From an uncultured Marinifilum sp. (GTDB lineage: Bacteria; Bacteroidota; Bacteroidia; Bacteroidales; Marinifilaceae), in assembly GCF_963677195.1 (NCBI RefSeq), contig NZ_OY781918.1, forward strand, positions 3,894,923 to 3,958,922: 64,000 nt of DNA. The letters are read 5' to 3'. Below the pieces are notes generated by a model. It was not told where the DNA came from, searched no databases, and saw nothing but the letters and a program-made list of their open reading frames with translations. Shown here piece after piece: positions 54,419 through 64,000 of the stretch. Every line of letters begins with the position of its first letter. Position 1 is the first letter of the stretch. Both the position numbers and the translations under genes were made by a program.

Positions 54419-55765
54419 TTAATTATACATTTGCTGAACAGCTCTCATGGCAGCTAATGCAACAGGATAAGCTGTAGGACCTGCAGTAAGTTTAGGCTGT
54501 GTTCCATATTGCATTAATGCAATTTCCGAAGCAGTCATATTTTTTTGAATAGCCAATCCCAACATATTTATCATTTCACCAGTTGAATCGCCACCAATAA
54601 CCTGAGCTCCGAGAATTACACCACTCCCTTCCGAGAATATTAACTTAACCATTTGCTCTGAGGTATCGGGCAATGTTGCCGGATGATGATCGACTCCACT
54701 ATGATGTCCAACAATTATTTTAAAACCTTCGGCTTTTGCCTGCTTTTCGGTAAGACCAGCAGCACCAACAGAAATATCATCAAGCGAACTGGAAAAAATA
54801 GCGATACTACCTTTAACCTGACGAATTATTCTTAAATCGAAAAGATTCATTCCTGCCACACGAGCTTCAGAGGCTGCAGTAGATGCCAACATTAATTTTG
54901 ATTGTTTACGAGTAAAAAAATCACGATGCTCCACACAATCTCCTACAGCAAAAATGTCTTTTAAATTTGTACGCATGTATTCATCGGTAACAATACCGCC
55001 ATAAATACCAATATCTATTCCGCACTCTTTAGCCAAAGAAACATTTGATCTGTATCCTATGGCTAATATTACACGATCTGCTTTAATTTCTTCACCATCT
55101 TTTAATTTTACCGCGCTTACCTTTCCATTTTCTCCCACAATTTTATCTACCATGGTATTCGTGCGAATATTTACCCCATGATTTTTTAGTATTGCAGCAG
55201 CTGGTTCAACAACATCACTATCAAAAGCAAGAGGTAAAATAGAATCCATCGATTCTATAAGAGTAACATTTTTACACACTTTACTTAACTCATCGCTCAT
55301 TTCAACACCAATAAAGCCAGCACCTACAACAACTATATCTTCACCTTGCTTTAATTGCGGCTGAATTGATTTAATATATTCCATTTCTTTACGAATAGTA
55401 ACTACACCTTCTAAATCGGCTCCTGGAATTGGGGGAACAAAAGGTACAGAACCTGTAGCAACAATAAGCTTATCGTAAGTAACCGGCTCACTGTTTTTTA
55501 TGCTCAATTTCTTATTTTCACTATCTATTGATGTTACTTCATCGATAAGAAGATCTACCCCTCCTTTTTTAAAGCGTTCAGGATTAATAGCATTAGCCTC
55601 AATATTATCGAGTGTACCAAATGTGTAAGGAATACCACATGGAACAAGTGATTTTTCTTCCTTCTTAATAATCAGTACCGATTTATCTTTGTGCAACATT
55701 TTTGCAGAAATTGCTGCTGCTCCTCCGGCTGGATTACCACCGATTATTACTACGTCGTAATTCAT
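54419..55765 (-). CDS. CoA-disulfide reductase / NADH oxidase-like flavoprotein
   Basis: A 448-residue pyridine nucleotide-disulfide oxidoreductase. FAD motif VVIIGGNPAGGAAA at the N-terminus, a single redox Cys (Cys43 in LVPCGIPY) as in CoA-disulfide reductase rather than a CxxxxC pair, the NAD motif VVVGAGFIGVEMS and the second FAD motif FAVGDCVE. It may reduce CoA or persulfide disulfides, or O2. The C-terminal dimer domain is normal in length. Single gene with its own terminator. Confidence 0.88.
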   Translation of the reverse strand: MNYDVVIIGGNPAGGAAAISAKMLHKDKSVLIIKKEEKSLVPCGIPYTFGTLDNIEANAINPERFKKGGVDLLIDEVTSIDSENKKLSIKNSEPVTYDKLIVATGSVPFVPPIPGADLEGVVTIRKEMEYIKSIQPQLKQGEDIVVVGAGFIGVEMSDELSKVCKNVTLIESMDSILPLAFDSDVVEPAAAILKNHGVNIRTNTMVDKIVGENGKVSAVKLKDGEEIKADRVILAIGYRSNVSLAKECGIDIGIYGGIVTDEYMRTNLKDIFAVGDCVEHRDFFTRKQSKLMLASTAASEARVAGMNLFDLRIIRQVKGSIAIFSSSLDDISVGAAGLTEKQAKAEGFKIIVGHHSGVDHHPATLPDTSEQMVKLIFSEGSGVILGAQVIGGDSTGEMINMLGLAIQKNMTASEIALMQYGTQPKLTAGPTAYPVALAAMRAVQQMYN

Positions 55766-56105
55766 TATTATAATTTTAAATTGATTTTACTTTACTAAAG
55801 CTTACTGACCAATTATATCAGTTTTTAAACTTTTAAATATTGCTCTAATTAAAAGCTAGAATAAGTTTTTTTTAAGCTTACTCCATTACATTTAAATATG
55901 GTACAATATTAAAGAGGTATTACGCCATCAACAAAAAAAGTGAATTGGGATATTCGCTGTGATAAATTGAAATTTGATAAGTTTTTTTTGATGAAATAAT
56001 AATCCGGAAGAATTAACAGGAATACTGTAATATGCGATAAATTTATGAACCAATTATTCGATAAGTACATATTTTATTAAAACACTAAAATTAGAAATTA
56101 TAGTG
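55766..56105. other. Intergenic region upstream of the disulfide reductase gene
   Basis: About 340 nt, AT-rich, no gene-like frame. A similar short element occurs twice (TGTGATAAATT near 55959 and TGCGATAAATTT near 56032). Function unknown. Confidence 0.3.
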
Positions 56106-56139
56106 TAAAAAAATTCCCAGATTAAAATAACCTGGGAAT
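56106..56139 (-). terminator. Terminator of the two-component operon
   Basis: Minus-strand stem ATTCCCAG/CTGGGAAT with an 11-nt loop followed by a T run. Confidence 0.8.
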
Positions 56140-56212
56140 ATTGCTTTATTTATAGGTATCAATGAACTTACTTAAGTGCGGAATAATTTTACTTTTAAAT
56201 AAACTGTATATT

Positions 56213-57658
56213 CTATAATTTATTCATTCTACTTCTAAGAGCACTTCTTGTAATTCCCAAATATTCGGCAGTTTTAGATTTATTATTATCGAATTTTTTT
56301 AAGGCTTTTCGCACAATTTCTAATTCTAATTGTTCAATATGTAATCCATCATCAGGCAATACTATTCTACCAGGAGTTAATGGCTGATCTCCAGTATTTA
56401 ATTCCTCTTCGTCGGCCTGCAAAAATCTAATGTGTTCGGGTTTTAATTCCAAATTATTATATAGTAGAGTTGCCCGTTCAATTGTATTTTTTAACTCTCG
56501 AATATTTCCCGGCCAATCGTAATCCTGAATTATTTTTTTTGCATCCTTACTAATAAATTTAAATTTACGTCCACGTTTCTTAGCATACTCATCTAAAAAT
56601 ATCTGTGAAAAAGATAAAATTGCCTCTTTTCTTTCACGTAAAGCCGGAATATAAATTCTACCTGTATTTAACCTATAATAAAGATCACCACGGAAAGTCT
56701 TGTCTGCAACCATTTCTTTTAAGTTCCTGTTGGTAGCACAAATTACTCTAACATCAAGCTCAATTGGCTTGCTTCCTCCAACGCGATACATTTCTCTTTG
56801 CTGCAAAACTCTTAATAGTTTGGGCTGCATATCAAGTGGCATTTCACCTATTTCGTCGAGAAATAAGGTTCCTCCTTGTGCCAATTCTAATTTTCCTGGT
56901 TTGCCTTCTTTTCTGGCACCAGTAAATGAACCATCTTCGTAGCCAAACAGTTCGCTTTCGAATAAAGTAGGAGAAATTGCCGAACAGTTAATAGATATAA
57001 AAGGTTGAAGCACCTCCTCTTCGTCGCCAAAATGAACCAATCGTGCCATTACCTCTTTTCCTGTTCCGGTTTCTCCTTCTATTAACACGGGCACCGATCT
57101 ATCGGCATGAAATTGTACAGCCATGCGCACAACTCCTCTCATAGCATCGGAAAACACACCAATTTTTCCTACACTTGTAATTTCGCGAATAGTAGTTTCA
57201 TAGTAATTAATACGCTCGGCCTCTTCTCTTTTTACTGAAGTAATTTCTTTCTGAAAATTTTCTTTCAGATCTTTATTTTCTTCCTTTAGTCGCATATTTT
57301 CGGCCACTCGCTCAATTAAAATTGCAAGCTCTTCAATATTAACAGGCTTTAGTAAATAATCGTAAGCACCACCTCTTAAAGCCTCAATAGAGGTTTCCAT
57401 ATCGCCAAAGCCAGTCATAATAACCACTTCGATAGATTCTCCTTCGGGTGTTTCCTTAATCTTTTTTAAAAGATCTATTCCAGACATACCTGGCATTCTC
57501 ATATCTGAAATTACCATTTTATAATCATCCGACTGCAATAAATTTAGAGCATCGTCGCCCGAATGGCAAAGACTAATCTGATATCCTAATTGTTCCTCAA
57601 TAAACTCTGCAACCGCTGCCCCACTCGACCTGTCATCATCAACGATAAGTACCTTCAT
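56213..57658 (-). CDS. Sigma-54-dependent response regulator (NtrC family)
   Basis: A 481-residue transcription activator: receiver domain (1-120, phospho-site Asp52 in VISDMRMPG), AAA+ domain with Walker A GETGTGKE, the sigma-54 contact loop GSFTGA (the usual GAFTGA with Ser for Ala) and a C-terminal Fis-type helix-turn-helix (KSKTAEYLGITRSALRSRM). It lies 29 nt after the kinase gene, so the two form a pair. Target genes are not identified. Confidence 0.94.
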   Translation of the reverse strand: MKVLIVDDDRSSGAAVAEFIEEQLGYQISLCHSGDDALNLLQSDDYKMVISDMRMPGMSGIDLLKKIKETPEGESIEVVIMTGFGDMETSIEALRGGAYDYLLKPVNIEELAILIERVAENMRLKEENKDLKENFQKEITSVKREEAERINYYETTIREITSVGKIGVFSDAMRGVVRMAVQFHADRSVPVLIEGETGTGKEVMARLVHFGDEEEVLQPFISINCSAISPTLFESELFGYEDGSFTGARKEGKPGKLELAQGGTLFLDEIGEMPLDMQPKLLRVLQQREMYRVGGSKPIELDVRVICATNRNLKEMVADKTFRGDLYYRLNTGRIYIPALRERKEAILSFSQIFLDEYAKKRGRKFKFISKDAKKIIQDYDWPGNIRELKNTIERATLLYNNLELKPEHIRFLQADEEELNTGDQPLTPGRIVLPDDGLHIEQLELEIVRKALKKFDNNKSKTAEYLGITRSALRSRMNKL

Positions 57659-57687
57659 AAAATCAGTAATATATTAATTAAGAAACT

Positions 57688-60081
57688 TTATTCCTGTAAA
57701 TTAAATTTTATAATAAAACTAGCCCCTCCATCGGAGTTGTTATAGTTCGATATTTCTCCCTGAAAACGATCAATAAAAGATTTAACAATGGCCATTCCCA
57801 GACCACTTCCCGAGTCGGGTTCTTTTGTTGTAAACAAGGGATCGTATATTTTTTCCTGAATACTAGTTTCAATTCCGGTTCCGTTATCATGAATTTCGAG
57901 AATCCCTTTCTCTTCATCCTTTCGGACCACTATTTTAATTTGTTTATTGTCTCTTTTCACCTTATCTAAAGAGTGAATTGAATTCACAATTAAATTTACT
58001 ACAATTTGCTCGAACTGTATGTAATTTGCATGAACCATAACTTTTTTATCGAGTAATTCATAGTCTAAATCAATACTATGGTCATAAATTTGGCGCTTAA
58101 TTAACGATAAGGAGCTACTAACAGCTTTAGCTACATCAACCGTTTCGGTTAGTATATTCTGAGGTTTCTCCCAAAAAGTTCTCATGTGCTTAATTATGGA
58201 ATCGATACGAGAAGTTCCTTCAGAAATGGTTTTAATTTTTCGCGCAAACATTTCTGGCAGTTCACCTGGATTTCTTTTTTGCCAGAACAAAACGCTATCG
58301 GCCGTAATTTTTATGGCATTTAGTGGTTGATTAATCTCGTGGGTGATTCCTGCAGCCATTACTCCTATAGATGCCAATCTGGAAGATTCCTCTAATAATC
58401 GAAGAGCTTCTATGTTTTTTTGTTCTGCCTCAATTCTTGCATCCATTAACTGGTTTCGTTCCCATGCATTGGCAATCATGTTTACGGTTGAAAAAAAGAT
58501 TGAAATTTCATCTCTCGACCAATTGTGTATTTGGCTTTGTGAAAATCCCATTATGCCCACTACTTTATTTTCGACCATCACAGGTAATATAACTACTGCA
58601 CTAATATTTAATTTACGATAGTATTCCTGCTCATTCTGTTTTAAGTTAAGCAAATCGTTCGAAACAAGACTCCTATTCATTTGTAGTCGTGCAATTATAT
58701 CTTTCAATTCTGAAAAATAAAACTGATCAACATCTTTAATATTTTTTCCTTTAGTAGATACACGACTTGTTATTTTTACGGCCGAATCGTTAAAATCGTG
58801 CAAAGAATACAAGCTAATACGAGCCACATTTAATTCTTCAGTCATCACCTTAAGAACATCATCTAATACATGTTTAAAATCGGATGAGGCATTTAATAAT
58901 CGACCAACAATACCAAGTAATCGTTCATGCTTTATGGATACTTTTAATCGATCTTGCTCTTTTATTAAAGCTCTTTCGGCTCTTATTCGTCTAATAATTG
59001 CTTTCGATAAAACTACAATAATAATAGATGCTAAAACGTTGATTCCCAACACTATTTGAACCCACTCTTTATTTTCACTATAAAAAGAACGAGGAGAATT
59101 CATAAAGAAAGTTTCTTCCGGAAGCGATTCCTTATTTATCTTAAACCTTTCTATTTCGTTATAATCTATAACATATTGATCTAATGGTTTACGATAAATT
59201 GGAATTGAATCGGCAGGAATTCCACTCAAAACTTTCTCGACCATTCGTGCTGCCATTTTACCGTGAAAACTGCCATTAACAACTTTACCTCCAATTACAC
59301 CTTTGTTAATGTAAAATGCCCAAGCAATATAAATAGGTACTTTACTTTGCGGAATCAATAAATCAAGATTATCCTGATAACTTATAAATTTACCATACTT
59401 ATCCTTATTAAATGTTAACAGAAGTATGGAGGTATCTCCTTTTATATTTTTTACATTATTAATTAATTCATCCATTCCCTGATCTTCGTAATATACAAAG
59501 TTCAGTTTATCCTTGAATCGCTGCTCTAAACCGAGCATCAACAATTTATTTAATTTAGCAGTGGTTGTTTTATTATCGTTTATAACAACCAGATTTTTTG
59601 TATTTGGCTGAGTTGTAAGAATCAAATTAATTACACCATCCCAATCTACCTCTTCGGCCACACCAGTAATATTTTTCATTCCTTCAATCATTTTATCCTC
59701 GAAATGATTAATTCCACAAAAAATTATAGGTGTATTTTTAAAATATTTAGGTCGATGATTTTTAACAAAAGATAAAGCATTGTTATCCGACACAATAATG
59801 GCATCGTATTTTTCTCGTTGCAGCTTTAAATCGTATAATTCTATTAGTTTATTGAGATAATCGGAAGATGGATTCCGTTTTGTATCTAAATACTCATAAT
59901 CGATTTCAAATTTGTTTCCTGTTGAATCTAATACCTGCTGTATTCCTCGATTTACATTATCGGTCCAACGTAAACCCTGATGATATGAATGCAAAACTAG
60001 AACTTTTTTTCTATTACTCGCATATCCATTTAGGAAACAGAAAATAAAAACTATAAATGATACAAATCGTAAAAATCTCAT
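57688..60081 (-). CDS. Sensor histidine kinase with periplasmic binding domain and GAF
   Basis: A 797-residue kinase: signal peptide, periplasmic ABC-binding-protein-like domain (about 27-320, VLVLHSYHQGLRWTDNVNRG near the start), a membrane helix (about 341-362), GAF domain (about 395-550), HisKA with His581 (GITHEINQPLNAIK, the NtrB-like HEINQ form) and HATPase_c (DNGTGIE, GSGLGMAI). Partner of the downstream sigma-54 regulator. Its sensor domain is closely related to that of the kinase at 22494. Confidence 0.94.
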   Translation of the reverse strand: MRFLRFVSFIVFIFCFLNGYASNRKKVLVLHSYHQGLRWTDNVNRGIQQVLDSTGNKFEIDYEYLDTKRNPSSDYLNKLIELYDLKLQREKYDAIIVSDNNALSFVKNHRPKYFKNTPIIFCGINHFEDKMIEGMKNITGVAEEVDWDGVINLILTTQPNTKNLVVINDNKTTTAKLNKLLMLGLEQRFKDKLNFVYYEDQGMDELINNVKNIKGDTSILLLTFNKDKYGKFISYQDNLDLLIPQSKVPIYIAWAFYINKGVIGGKVVNGSFHGKMAARMVEKVLSGIPADSIPIYRKPLDQYVIDYNEIERFKINKESLPEETFFMNSPRSFYSENKEWVQIVLGINVLASIIIVVLSKAIIRRIRAERALIKEQDRLKVSIKHERLLGIVGRLLNASSDFKHVLDDVLKVMTEELNVARISLYSLHDFNDSAVKITSRVSTKGKNIKDVDQFYFSELKDIIARLQMNRSLVSNDLLNLKQNEQEYYRKLNISAVVILPVMVENKVVGIMGFSQSQIHNWSRDEISIFFSTVNMIANAWERNQLMDARIEAEQKNIEALRLLEESSRLASIGVMAAGITHEINQPLNAIKITADSVLFWQKRNPGELPEMFARKIKTISEGTSRIDSIIKHMRTFWEKPQNILTETVDVAKAVSSSLSLIKRQIYDHSIDLDYELLDKKVMVHANYIQFEQIVVNLIVNSIHSLDKVKRDNKQIKIVVRKDEEKGILEIHDNGTGIETSIQEKIYDPLFTTKEPDSGSGLGMAIVKSFIDRFQGEISNYNNSDGGASFIIKFNLQE

Positions 60082-60280
60082 AACATACCGTATTGGGGAA
60101 GTTAATAAAGGCCTAAAATAATTTAAAACAGAATACTTTTGGCACTAAAAAAGATGTTACGTGAAAGGTTTTAAAAACTCATTTAATATAAAAATTAAAT
60201 AACAAAATTTTATTACTTATACACCCCTCAATATGAATCGTTTACACTCTAAGCATTAAGAAGTGTTAATATCCTTAAAA

Positions 60281-61453
60281 TTAAATTGGCAAAGTAAAAG
60301 TAAAAACACTTCCTTTTCCTAACTCACTTTTAAGGTAAATTTTTCCTTTATGCTGTTCTACAAATTCTTTACACAAAATTAATCCTAAGCCGGTACCTGT
60401 TTCATGTTCGGTTCCAATTCCAACAACACTTTCGCCTATCTTAAAAAGTTTATCTATTTTATCAGAATCTATACCAACGCCATTATCGGTAACAGATATT
60501 TCTATAAAATCGTTTAGTAGTTTCGACTCCACAATAATTTTTCCTCCTTTAGGAGTAAACTTAATTGCATTGGATATTAAATTTCGAACTACGGTATTAA
60601 TCATATTAGCATCAATAAAAGCAGTAAGATTTTCGTCTATTTTAGCTTCTAAACTAATCTGCTTTTGCTCAGCACTTCCGGTAAGTAGGTTTACTACTTC
60701 GTTCACCAAATCCCACAAATCAACCTGTTTTGGTTTCCAAGCAATCGATCCGGTTTGCATTCTCGACCATTCCAATAAATTCTCCAACAATCGATACCCT
60801 TGTCGGGCCGAATTATTAATAATAGTATGAAAATTATAAAGCTGATCCTTAGACAACTCACCACTACCATTTACCAGGAAATCGGAAGCACCTATAAGAG
60901 AGGCAAACGGATTTTTAAGGTCGTGAGCAATAATGGAGAAGAATTTATCCTTTGTAGCATTTAATAATTCGAGTTCTTTTCTTTGCTTCTCAATCATTAG
61001 TTTTTGCTGAGTAAGTTCTTCCTCTAAATGATCTTTTACAATCATTCTTTTTTTAAGGTTTTGTAAAGGAATAAGAATTGAATCGATAATTTTAATGTCG
61101 AATTTTTTTTCTGCTTTTTTTAATTGCCCAAGAGTACATTGCAATACAACTGTTTTAGTTTTAGCTGTGGCAGATGCCGACCTGCTTTCGGTGTCGATTA
61201 AAGCATATTCACCAAAGCATCTGTCCTTTTCCAATTCTATAAAAATATGCTCCTGATCGTGAATTTGCACACAACCTTTAGCGATAACATAAACAGCTCC
61301 TCCCCATTCTCCTTTTTTAAAAATAACTTGCCCGGAATCAAATTCAACAACATTAACTTCCTGCGCTAAAAACTCGAACACTTCCTGTTTCTGATCAAGC
61401 ATAAAATCGAGTTTTTTTAACAGATTTATTTTTGAATTAACCGAAAGCAACAT
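60281..61453 (-). CDS. Histidine kinase with cyclic-nucleotide-binding domain
   Basis: A 390-residue cytosolic protein: CNB/Crp-type domain (about 10-130; GAVYVIAKG, CFGEYALID), a coiled-coil linker, HisKA with His177 (IIAHDLKNPF) and HATPase_c (NLISNAIKFTPKGG, DNGVGID, GTGLGL). No membrane segment and no adjacent regulator. I chose the ATG at 61453: the longer reading frame begins at 61555 inside the terminator hairpin of the upstream gene, and a TAAATTTG box lies on the minus strand at 61486-61493. Confidence 0.88.
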   Translation of the reverse strand: MLLSVNSKINLLKKLDFMLDQKQEVFEFLAQEVNVVEFDSGQVIFKKGEWGGAVYVIAKGCVQIHDQEHIFIELEKDRCFGEYALIDTESRSASATAKTKTVVLQCTLGQLKKAEKKFDIKIIDSILIPLQNLKKRMIVKDHLEEELTQQKLMIEKQRKELELLNATKDKFFSIIAHDLKNPFASLIGASDFLVNGSGELSKDQLYNFHTIINNSARQGYRLLENLLEWSRMQTGSIAWKPKQVDLWDLVNEVVNLLTGSAEQKQISLEAKIDENLTAFIDANMINTVVRNLISNAIKFTPKGGKIIVESKLLNDFIEISVTDNGVGIDSDKIDKLFKIGESVVGIGTEHETGTGLGLILCKEFVEQHKGKIYLKSELGKGSVFTFTLPI

Positions 61454-61485
61454 ACGAATTAAGTTTTTTAAATTTAGATTCACAG

Positions 61486-61493
61486 CAAATTTA
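61486..61493 (-). promoter_or_regulatory. Candidate -7 box of the CNB histidine kinase
   Basis: Minus-strand TAAATTTG matches TAnnTTTG, 32 nt before the chosen start codon; -33 box not evident. Confidence 0.4.
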
Positions 61494-61537
61494 TGCCTTT
61501 GAAAGATTAAAGAAAGAAATTTTCTTTGAATAATGGC

Positions 61538-61572
61538 ATAAAAAAAGACCACCAATTAATATTGGCAGTCTT
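61538..61572 (-). terminator. Terminator of the outer-membrane protein gene
   Basis: On the minus strand AAGACTGCCAAT pairs with ATTGGTGGTCTT (central mismatch), followed by a run of T. Confidence 0.8.
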
Positions 61573-61597
61573 AATCAATATGTTTTTATATTTTTTT

Positions 61598-62179
61598 TTA
61601 GAATAATTTAAAACCTAAGGTTACATTCACCATATTTTGTTTTAGATCTTCAGCAACATCAGAAAACCCAACCTCATAATCAACATCTAAAGTTAATTTC
61701 CAAACATCAATACCTGCTCCAAATTTTCCGTTCCAAACAGCTCCTTTAAAATCACTATCTACAGCTCCGGAAATTGTAGTTTTAACGCTATCGTCAACTT
61801 TAAATGAAGCTACAGGACCTGCAAATGCTCTCAATTTAAAAGCTGGTAATTTAACAATCTTATATCCTAATAAAATAGGTACATCAAGACTTTTTGTTTT
61901 AAAATCATAAGAACCACCTAAAATATCAACAGTTGTTTTTCTAGTCACATAATTTAATTCTGGTTGTAAATACCATTTATTTAGATTAACTCTTAAAAAT
62001 GCACCAACCATCATTCCATTATCGGCTTTTTCTTTAATTCCGTCTATACCACCTAAATCGGTATCTGCTTTTGTACTAACCAATCCTGCATGTAATCCTA
62101 AACTAATAGGTGAAGATAATTGAGCAAACATTGCTGTAGAGAACAGGCAAATAGCTACAGATAAAATAAATTTTTTCAT
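61598..62179 (-). CDS. PorT-type outer-membrane beta-barrel protein
   Basis: A 193-residue precursor with signal peptide (ending about AMFAQ, residue 19). The mature part is a small eight-stranded-type barrel (ISLGLHAGLV near the start, VTLGFKLF at the C-terminal end with the terminal Phe). It belongs to the PorT/OmpA-like barrel proteins common in Bacteroidota; function is not predictable. It is single with its own terminator. Confidence 0.8.
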   Translation of the reverse strand: MKKFILSVAICLFSTAMFAQLSSPISLGLHAGLVSTKADTDLGGIDGIKEKADNGMMVGAFLRVNLNKWYLQPELNYVTRKTTVDILGGSYDFKTKSLDVPILLGYKIVKLPAFKLRAFAGPVASFKVDDSVKTTISGAVDSDFKGAVWNGKFGAGIDVWKLTLDVDYEVGFSDVAEDLKQNMVNVTLGFKLF

Positions 62180-62299
62180 AGTTAAATAATTTTCAAATTT
62201 TAGAACTACTAATTTAATGCTTTTTTCACACTTATCATTAAACTAATGTTATTAATAAACAGAAAAAGTCTGTTTACTCTATAAATCAGACAGTTTAAA

Positions 62300-62331
62300 C
62301 CAAAAAAAATCCCGACAAAAAGCCAGGATTT
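62300..62331 (-). terminator. Terminator of the C1 peptidase gene
   Basis: Minus-strand stem AAATCC/GGATTT with inner pairing, followed by T8. Confidence 0.75.
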
Positions 62332-62351
62332 AATATTTTATTAAATTAGAA

Positions 62352-63563
62352 TTACAATCCTAATTTAGCTTTCATTTCTTTCGACAATGCATCTTTGTGA
62401 ATCATAAACGACATTGTTTTGTATGATACAAATGGGTATGAAGCATAAAAGTAACCATCGTACTTGTTGCTATCATCGCCCCATGAGTTTTTCACTATAA
62501 AATACTTGTTCTCTTTTTGATCTTTTGCAATACCAACAATATGCATTCCATGATCGTCGGTAGTTGTATAGTTATCGAATGCCATTTGGCGCATTTCCTG
62601 AGTAATTACTTTCTCTTTAACAGGACCAGCTTCACCATTTAACTTTGCATCTTTCTCGTCTTTCGAAAGCGATTCCCATTTCGAAATTTCAGAATCAGTC
62701 ATATTTTTTGTTGTAGCATCGGGAACAATTGCAATTCCTTTTCTATACATGAATCCTTTTTCGCTTACATCCGATGCCCAGCCAATTGTATAACCTTTCA
62801 TAATGGCAGCTTCCATAATCTCCATCATTTCGTTCATTGGCACATTGTAAACCTCATCCCACAACCAGTTATCAGGTACTTCAATAATAAATTTTTCGTA
62901 AAACGGATGATGAGTATATGATGAAATCTCGATATAATCGTCGGCATTAACACCTACAAAATCTTTAGCAAACGATTTTGGTGTGTACTCTTTTCCTTCG
63001 TATTCGAATTTCTCTGGTTTCTCGCCAAGATATGCGTCTAATATACCATCGAAACCTTTATGCCAAACCGGAGTTAGCTTGCGATTTTTATTTTTAATAA
63101 CAGCACTAACATAATCATTTAATACTGCATCAAGCTCACCATGTGTATGTCCTTCTTCGCCATAATTAAGTCCTTGATATGCATTTTCGGGTACCAATCC
63201 AAAATTTCTCATAACGTAAGTTACATCATGAAAAGCTCCACCGCCACCAAAGTTGAATTTACCATTCATTCTTACATGTTTAATGGCTTTATCGGAATAA
63301 CAATTATAAACAACAAACATTTCAGATAAATCTACTTCTGGTTTTCCCATTCTTATCATTTCCGATTCTATAAATGATAATCCGGAAAATGCCCAACAAG
63401 TACCCGATCTGTGCTGATCTTTAACCGATGTAGCTGGTAATCTTTTAATATCGGTAAACTGATAGGATTCTTTCTCTTTCTTAACTTCTTTCTTTGCTTC
63501 GGCCGATGCGGAAAATAATAAACCAGCAGCCAAAAGCCCAATCGTAAGGAACTTTATTTTCAT
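62352..63563 (-). CDS. Secreted papain-like C1 peptidase (bleomycin hydrolase type)
   Basis: A 403-residue precursor with signal peptide (cut near ASAEA, residue 22). The catalytic residues are visible: Gln and Cys56 in QHRSGTCWAFS, His in DDHGMHIVG, Asn in VKNSWGD. The order and spacing fit aminopeptidase C/bleomycin hydrolase-type C1B enzymes, although those are usually cytosolic; here it is exported to the periplasm or outside. A good promoter precedes it. Confidence 0.92.
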   Translation of the reverse strand: MKIKFLTIGLLAAGLLFSASAEAKKEVKKEKESYQFTDIKRLPATSVKDQHRSGTCWAFSGLSFIESEMIRMGKPEVDLSEMFVVYNCYSDKAIKHVRMNGKFNFGGGGAFHDVTYVMRNFGLVPENAYQGLNYGEEGHTHGELDAVLNDYVSAVIKNKNRKLTPVWHKGFDGILDAYLGEKPEKFEYEGKEYTPKSFAKDFVGVNADDYIEISSYTHHPFYEKFIIEVPDNWLWDEVYNVPMNEMMEIMEAAIMKGYTIGWASDVSEKGFMYRKGIAIVPDATTKNMTDSEISKWESLSKDEKDAKLNGEAGPVKEKVITQEMRQMAFDNYTTTDDHGMHIVGIAKDQKENKYFIVKNSWGDDSNKYDGYFYASYPFVSYKTMSFMIHKDALSKEMKAKLGL

Positions 63564-63601
63564 TGCTTTTGCTATTTGTTAATGATCTATTCAAACGGTT
63601 G

Positions 63602-63631
63602 CAAAAGTAACAAAAACAATATGTCAGACAA
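63602..63631 (-). promoter_or_regulatory. Promoter of the C1 peptidase gene
   Basis: Minus-strand TTG (63631-63629), a 19-nt spacer and TACTTTTG (63609-63602) match the Bacteroidota consensus; the start would be near 63595. Confidence 0.65.
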
Positions 63632-63805
63632 CGATATTTATCAGTTTACTGACATTTTTCGATTAAACATGTATTTTTCTGGTTGTATATCTGTACACAA
63701 TCATAATTTTAATAAAAACCTATAAAATTTTAGGCCATATTATAAATTAAGAAAGTTGCCAAGTATCCATAAGATTCCCAGCAACTCACACATAATAATT
63801 TCCAA

Positions 63806-64000
63806 TTACCCCATTACTATTTGTTTTCCTAAAACACCTTTTTTCTCCATTAAAGAAATTGTAGATTCCACAATTTGCTCTTCATTAAGATTCTTTGCGT
63901 TATATATCACATCAAAAACAGTATTTGCAAGTGGCTTTTTATTAAAATAGTTTCTAAGTATTTCTCTTTTTTTATCAATATCCTTAGCATATTTTATCAT
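63806..64000 (-). CDS. Partial gene at window edge, unknown
   Basis: A 64-residue frame whose first visible codon (ATG, MIKYAKDIDKKREILRN) is the last three bases of the window; the gene may begin there or further out. Helical and charged, ending in EKKGVLGKQIVMG. No family is recognised. Confidence 0.4.
   Translation of the reverse strand: MIKYAKDIDKKREILRNYFNKKPLANTVFDVIYNAKNLNEEQIVESTISLMEKKGVLGKQIVMG

Noticed and set aside
57708..57917. Short frames opposite or inside the kinase, regulator and men genes
   Set aside because: They lie within clearly coding genes in other frames, have no family features and no own signals.

Overview
This AT-rich window is a chromosomal segment of a Bacteroidota bacterium, probably a marine member of the Marinilabiliales/Marinifilaceae type (inference from gene content, not from a marker gene). 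The Bacteroidota assignment rests on the repeated TAnnTTTG (-7) promoter element with TTTG/TTG near -33, the lack of clear Shine-Dalgarno sites, a DUF4105 (Lnb-type) lipoprotein acyltransferase gene, a short MenE, and many proteins typical of the phylum. No tRNA, rRNA or CRISPR-Cas locus was seen.

Layout. 1-2.0 kb: 3' part of feoB plus a small Cys-rich partner. 2.1-4.2 kb: ornithine carbamoyltransferase and carbamate kinase. 4.6-11.1 kb: a lipoprotein, ftsK, lolA, a DUF4105/Lnb-like gene, an acyl-ACP thioesterase and a HupE/UreJ-like membrane protein. 11.2-17.9 kb: pyruvate kinase, aroQ, xerD, ATP-type pckA, an NRDE protein and msrA. 18.7-21.8 kb and 30.8-35.0 kb: the two halves of a menaquinone gene set (menA-menC-menE and menI-menF-menD-menB, all on the minus strand). 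They are separated by about 9 kb of accessory DNA: a Tat-signal protein, a sensor kinase, an HD protein, a roughly 41-nt periodic repeat array, an uncharacterised protein, an IS982-like element inserted in the start of a large PD-(D/E)XK-type nuclease gene, and a GNAT gene bordered by direct repeats. 35.1-40.1 kb: cold-shock protein, asnA with a striking leader, DUF3795, a tandem adenylate kinase and pdxH. 40.5-45.3 kb: a PfkB kinase and a 1165-residue protein that may be a PPi-type PEP carboxykinase. 45.4-53.9 kb: a lactate-utilisation block (porin, FAD/Fe-S dehydrogenase, lactate permease, LutC-like LUD protein). 54.4-64 kb: a CoA-disulfide-reductase-like enzyme, a sigma-54 two-component system, another sensor kinase, an outer-membrane barrel, a secreted C1 peptidase and a gene cut by the window end.

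The most interesting object is the 5' region of asnA (35489-35845). A promoter with both consensus boxes is followed by two consecutive short ORFs rich in Asn codons (9 of 25 and 8 of 19 residues). Each is followed by an intrinsic terminator and each has, at its 3' end, a segment complementary to the 5' arm of that terminator. This is the architecture of tandem ribosome-mediated attenuators sensing asparaginyl-tRNA. Other notable signals are the reconstructable IS insertion in a start codon/poly-Asn tract of a nuclease gene, the 41-nt periodic array, a shared palindrome (TGTTCA-N4-TGAACA) upstream of both lactate-utilisation units, and a candidate minus-strand small RNA near 45.4 kb.
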